64,000 nucleotides of DNA from Streptomyces rimosus subsp. rimosus (GTDB lineage: Bacteria; Actinomycetota; Actinomycetes; Streptomycetales; Streptomycetaceae). The notes below the pieces were generated by a model that was given only the letters and a program-made list of their open reading frames with translations, did not search any database and was not told the DNA's origin. Below are positions 60,811 through 64,000 of this stretch, piece after piece. The stretch lies in contig NZ_JOCQ01000045.1 of assembly GCF_000720725.1 (NCBI RefSeq), positions 1 through 64,000 on the forward strand. The letters are read 5' to 3'. Every line of letters begins with the position of its first letter. Position 1 is the stretch's first letter. The translations under genes were made by a program, and so were the position numbers.

Positions 60811-61927
60811 GACGGCGGGGGACTCCCGTCCGGGCCGCCTGAAACGGGCGGCCCGGACGGAGCGGGCGGGCCGGCCGAGGCGGACGCACCGACCGAGGCG
60901 GGCGGACCGGCTGCGGCGCGCGGCCGACCCGTACGTCGCCGCCCTCCTCGGGACGGTCCTGCTCGCCACCCTGCTGCCCGCGACCGGACGGGGCGCCGAG
61001 GCCGCCGGGGCCGCCGCCGACCTCGCCATCGGGCTCCTGTTCTTCCTCTACGGGGCGCGGCTGTCCACCCGGGAGGCGGTGCGCGGGCTGCGGCAGTGGC
61101 GGCTGCACCTGCTGACCGGGGCGAGCACCTTCGTCCTGTTCCCGCTGCTCGGCCTGGCGGCCGGCGGCCTCGTCCCGTTCCTCCTCACCGACCGGCTGTA
61201 CGTGGGGCTGCTCTTCCTGTGCGTGGTCCCTTCCACTGTCCAGTCCTCGATCGCCCTGACCTCCACGGCCCGGGGCAACGTCCCGGCCGCCATCTGCGCC
61301 GGCACGTACTCCAGCCTGGCCGGGATGGCTGCCACCCCGCTGCTCGCGGCCTGGCTGATCGGCTCCGCCCTCAGCTTCTCGGCGGCCGGGCTGGTCTCGA
61401 TCGCCACCCAGCTCCTGCTGCCGTTCGCCGCCGGGCAGGTGCTGCGCTGCTGGGTTGGCGGCTTCCTCGCCCGGCACCGCAAACCGCTCGGTCTCCTGGA
61501 CCGCGCCTCGATCCTGCTCGTCGTCTACACCGCGTTCAGCAAGGGCATGGTCCAGGGCATCTGGCACCAGGTCACACCCGCCCGGCTGCTGGCCCTGCTG
61601 CTCCTGGCGGCGGGCCTGCTGGGCACGGCGCTCGTCACGACCTCGTTCGCCGCGCGCCGGCTGGGGTTCTGCCGGGAGGACCGGATCACCATCGTCTTCT
61701 GCGGCTCGAACAAGAGCCTGGCCACCGGACTGCCCATGGCGGCGGTGCTGTTCGGCGGCGCGGCGGGCCTGGTCGTCCTGCCGCTGATGCTCTACCACCA
61801 ACTCCAGCTGACGGTCTGCGCGTTCATCGCCGCCCGCTGGGCCCGACGGCCGGCGGACCCGGCCGTACCGGAACCGTCCCCGCGGCTTCCGCTCCGTCCG
61901 GCCGGCCCGGAGGAATCACCGGGCTGA
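60803..61927 (+). CDS. bile-acid:sodium symporter-like permease
   Basis: This 374-residue protein has an Arg-rich cytoplasmic N-terminus (about 1-42) and about ten membrane helices, resembling the SBF-like family of bile acid/sodium symporters. Family features include CVVPSTVQSSIALTSTARGN and FCGSNKSLATGLPMA, the polar motifs of the two crossed helices. The transported compound is unknown. ATG 60803 lies within the preceding gene. Its last ~104 bases overlap the convergent glycosyltransferase gene, and that tail is Pro-rich and probably not conserved. Confidence 0.82.
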   Translation: MSETAGDSRPGRLKRAARTERAGRPRRTHRPRRADRLRRAADPYVAALLGTVLLATLLPATGRGAEAAGAAADLAIGLLFFLYGARLSTREAVRGLRQWRLHLLTGASTFVLFPLLGLAAGGLVPFLLTDRLYVGLLFLCVVPSTVQSSIALTSTARGNVPAAICAGTYSSLAGMAATPLLAAWLIGSALSFSAAGLVSIATQLLLPFAAGQVLRCWVGGFLARHRKPLGLLDRASILLVVYTAFSKGMVQGIWHQVTPARLLALLLLAAGLLGTALVTTSFAARRLGFCREDRITIVFCGSNKSLATGLPMAAVLFGGAAGLVVLPLMLYHQLQLTVCAFIAARWARRPADPAVPEPSPRLPLRPAGPEESPG

Positions 61928-63125
61928 CGGCGGGCGGCACGGGCTCCGCCGCCGCGTCGTGCGCCGCGAGGAAGGCCGCGACCGCGGGCTGCCAGCCGTA
62001 CCCCTCGGCGCGCTGCCGGGCCGCCGCCCGGCGGTGCGCCTCGGGCCGGGCGAGGACGCGCAGCACCGCGTCGGCGTACGAAGCGCCGTCGTCGAGCGCG
62101 GTGTCGCCGCCGGGCCCGACCAGGCCGGCGAGGGCCGACGCGGCGCCGGCGACGACCGGGGTGCCGCATGCCAGTGCCTCCAACGCCGCCAGGCCGAACG
62201 TTTCCGCCGGTCCGGGCGCCAGCGCCACGTCCGCGGCGGCCTGGAGGGCGGCGAGCTCGGCCGGATCGGCGAGGTGCCCGAGGAACACCACGGGCAGCCG
62301 CTCGGCCCGTGCGCGGGCGGCCAGACGGGGCCGCAGCGGCCCGTCCCCGGCCACCACCAGCGCCGCGTCCACACCCCGCCACCGCAGCTCCGCCAGGGCC
62401 TCCAGCGCGCGTCCCGGCCGCTTCTCCGGCGAGAGCCGCGAGCACAGCAGCAGGAGCACATCGGCACCGCCCGCGCATCGCCGCCGCAACTGCGAGCTGC
62501 GCAGGCCTGGGTGACGTTTCGTCAGGTCCACGCCGAGCGGGGCACGTACGACGTTGCGCGCGCCGAGCCGGGTGAACTCGGCCGCCGCCCACTCCGTCGT
62601 GCAGACCACCCGGCTGTACGCGTGCGCGGTCCGGCGGTTGGCCCGGTCGGCGGCGGAGCGCGCCGGTCCGCGCGGCACGCCCCAGGCCCGCAGCACCCCG
62701 TCCACACTCTCGTGGGACACCATCACCGCCGGGACACGGGCCCGCCGCGCCCACTCGCCGGTCCACCGCAGCGTCGTACGGTCCGAGACCTCCAGGCGGT
62801 CGGGGGCCAGCGCCTCCAGGACGCGCCGTACGCGGCGCCGGTCGGCCAGCACGCGGTAGCCGCCCGTCCCGGGCAGGACCGGGCCGGGCAGGGTGATCAC
62901 GCGGCCGTGGTCGGTGCTCTCGTCGCGTACGCAAGGGCCGGGGACGATCAGGACCGGTTCGTGGCCCGCGGCGCGGTACCCGGCGCCCAGGGCGCGCAGA
63001 GCGGTGCGCAGCCCGCCCGACTCCGGGGTCACGAAGTTCGCGAGCCGTACGATGCGCAGCCCGGCGCCGGTGTACTGGGCCTGGTCGGGGACGTGGATCG
63101 CGGAGGTGCCCGGCCGCGCCGTCAT
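61824..63125 (-). CDS. glycosyltransferase family 4
   Basis: This 433-residue GT-B enzyme has the GT4 C-terminal motifs LLCSRLSPEKRPGRALEAL and AETFGLAALEALACGTPVV (the E-x7-E nucleotide-sugar site). The N-terminal half has VRLANFVTPESGGLRTAL. It probably uses a GDP- or UDP-sugar to extend a glycolipid or polysaccharide on the inner membrane face. It is coupled by an ATGA overlap to a second GT4 gene upstream, so the two are likely partners in one glycan. The last ~35 residues, Pro/Gly-rich, are encoded across the convergent permease gene. Confidence 0.85.
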   Translation of the reverse strand: MTARPGTSAIHVPDQAQYTGAGLRIVRLANFVTPESGGLRTALRALGAGYRAAGHEPVLIVPGPCVRDESTDHGRVITLPGPVLPGTGGYRVLADRRRVRRVLEALAPDRLEVSDRTTLRWTGEWARRARVPAVMVSHESVDGVLRAWGVPRGPARSAADRANRRTAHAYSRVVCTTEWAAAEFTRLGARNVVRAPLGVDLTKRHPGLRSSQLRRRCAGGADVLLLLCSRLSPEKRPGRALEALAELRWRGVDAALVVAGDGPLRPRLAARARAERLPVVFLGHLADPAELAALQAAADVALAPGPAETFGLAALEALACGTPVVAGAASALAGLVGPGGDTALDDGASYADAVLRVLARPEAHRRAAARQRAEGYGWQPAVAAFLAAHDAAAEPVPPAVSPVIPPGRPDGAEAAGTVPVRPGPPAVGPSGRR

Positions 63126-64000
63126 ACGGTCACCGCCGTCCGGCGCGTGAGCACGTCCTCGTAGTGGCCCAGCAACTCGTCACCGACCACGTCCCATGTG
63201 CGGTGCTCGACCGCCGCACGGCCGGCCGCGCCCAGCCGAGCGCGGGCGGCCGGATTCCCGGCCAGCCGCTCGACGGCGTCCCGCACCGCCTCCCCGTCGC
63301 CCGGCGGCACCAGCAGGCCCGTGCGGCCGTGCTCGACGAGGTCCAGCGGGCCGCCCGCGGCCGGGGCCACGACGGGCACCCCGGCCGCCATCGCCTCCTG
63401 GAGGGTCTGACAGAAGGTGTCGTAACGACCGGTATGGACAAAGATGTCCAGCGACGCCATGAGGCGGGCCAGCTCGTCGCCGGTGCGGCGCCCGAGGAAG
63501 CGCACGCCGGGCAGGGCGGTGCGCAGGCCGGGGGCGCTGGGCCCGTCCCCGATCACCACGGTCCGTACGCCGGGCAGCCGCGAGACCGGGGCCAGCAGGC
63601 GCACCTCCTTCTCCGGCGCGAGCCGCCCGACGTACCCGACCAGCAGGTCCCGGCCCGCGGCGAGCGAACTGCGCAGCACCTCGTCGCGCCGGGCGGGGTG
63701 GAAGCGCGCGGAGTCCACACCGCGCGGCCACAGCCGCAGCCTGGGTACGTCATGCGCGGCGAGGTCGTGCAGGGCGGAGCTGGACGGCGCCAGGGTGCGG
63801 TCGGCGGCGGCGTGCACGGCCCGCAGGCGCCGCCAGGCGGCGGCGCTGCCGGTGCCCAGGTAGGCGCGGGCGAAGCGGGCGAGATCGGTCTGGTAGACGG
63901 CGACGACGGGCACGCCGCGCCGCGCGGCGGCCGTCATACCGCGCGCGCCGAGGACGAAGGGACTGGCCAGGTGCACGACGTCCGGGCCGTGCGCGTCCAG
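63122..64000 (-). CDS. glycosyltransferase family 4 (5' end beyond window)
   Basis: This GT4 gene is open to the right edge of the window; its N-terminus is missing. The visible part covers HLASPFVLGARGMTAAARRG, the sugar-nucleotide domain start VGYVGRLAPEKEVRLL, and FCQTLQEAMAAGVPVVAPAAGG. The first Glu of the usual E-x7-E motif is replaced by Tyr-Asp (RYDTFCQTLQE), a variation also seen in some mannosyltransferases. It overlaps the next glycosyltransferase by four bases. Similar actinomycete enzymes add mannose to glycolipids, but the acceptor cannot be told from the sequence. Confidence 0.85.
   Translation of the reverse strand: MDAHGPDVVHLASPFVLGARGMTAAARRGVPVVAVYQTDLARFARAYLGTGSAAAWRRLRAVHAAADRTLAPSSSALHDLAAHDVPRLRLWPRGVDSARFHPARRDEVLRSSLAAGRDLLVGYVGRLAPEKEVRLLAPVSRLPGVRTVVIGDGPSAPGLRTALPGVRFLGRRTGDELARLMASLDIFVHTGRYDTFCQTLQEAMAAGVPVVAPAAGGPLDLVEHGRTGLLVPPGDGEAVRDAVERLAGNPAARARLGAAGRAAVEHRTWDVVGDELLGHYEDVLTRRTAVTV

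Overview
The window is chromosomal DNA of a high-GC actinomycete, almost certainly Streptomyces or a close relative. The signs are the strongly G/C-ending codons, frequent GTG and TTG starts, many 4-base start/stop overlaps, a complete conservon (cvnABCD), a mycothiol-dependent formaldehyde dehydrogenase, and a typical Streptomyces 16S rRNA leader at the left edge. No prophage, transposon, integrase, CRISPR array or tRNA gene was seen. All assignments come from reading the sequence; no database search was possible.

Layout. 1-0.46 kb: leader and promoters of an rRNA operon transcribed leftward out of the window, divergent from the PTS genes. 0.46-12.6 kb: general PTS proteins crr-ptsI, a hypothetical protein, acetoacetyl-CoA synthetase, a GH31 glucosidase, an O-methyltransferase behind 11-bp tandem repeats, a secreted VanX-type dipeptidase, and a DUF35/thiolase pair. 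12.7-18.5 kb: a degenerate EAL-GGDEF protein with an apparent 3' frameshift, glpF-glpK, and an archaeal/eukaryal-type prolyl-tRNA synthetase. 18.6-23.9 kb: a conservon and a small membrane protein.

23.7-32.7 kb: what looks like a complete glycine betaine catabolic locus. It has a Rieske ferredoxin, a ferredoxin reductase, an IclR regulator, S-(hydroxymethyl)mycothiol dehydrogenase, a dimethylglycine/sarcosine dehydrogenase-like flavoprotein, a monomeric sarcosine-oxidase-like enzyme and a GbcA-type Rieske oxygenase. Its last gene overlaps, tail to tail, a three-gene SMC (MukBEF/MksBEF/JetABC-like) operon at 32.5-40.0 kb that has no visible JetD nuclease. An 18-bp tandem repeat in the overlap encodes the C-termini of both proteins.

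40.0-45.9 kb: a pyroglutamate module with pyroglutamyl peptidase, the DUF979/DUF969 membrane pair, a GntR regulator and 5-oxoprolinase pxpABC. Two identical 20-bp operator-like sites lie in promoters of the same architecture in front of the two transcription units. A second, unrelated ATP-dependent 5-oxoprolinase of the fused eukaryotic type lies at 55.5-59.1 kb. 46.0-46.4 kb is a decayed VOC-family pseudogene.

46.4-55.4 kb: a probable galactosamine/N-acetylgalactosamine locus with kbaZ, agaS, a BadF-type sugar kinase, an EamA permease and kbaY, a divergent GntR/UTRA regulator, and a Tat-exported GH36-like alpha-galactosidase/alpha-N-acetylgalactosaminidase. A TGGTAT direct repeat with 11-bp period occurs at all three promoters. 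59.4-64.0 kb: an ICL/PEP-mutase family enzyme, a small secreted protein, a bile-acid-symporter-like permease, and two GT4 glycosyltransferases, the last cut by the window edge.
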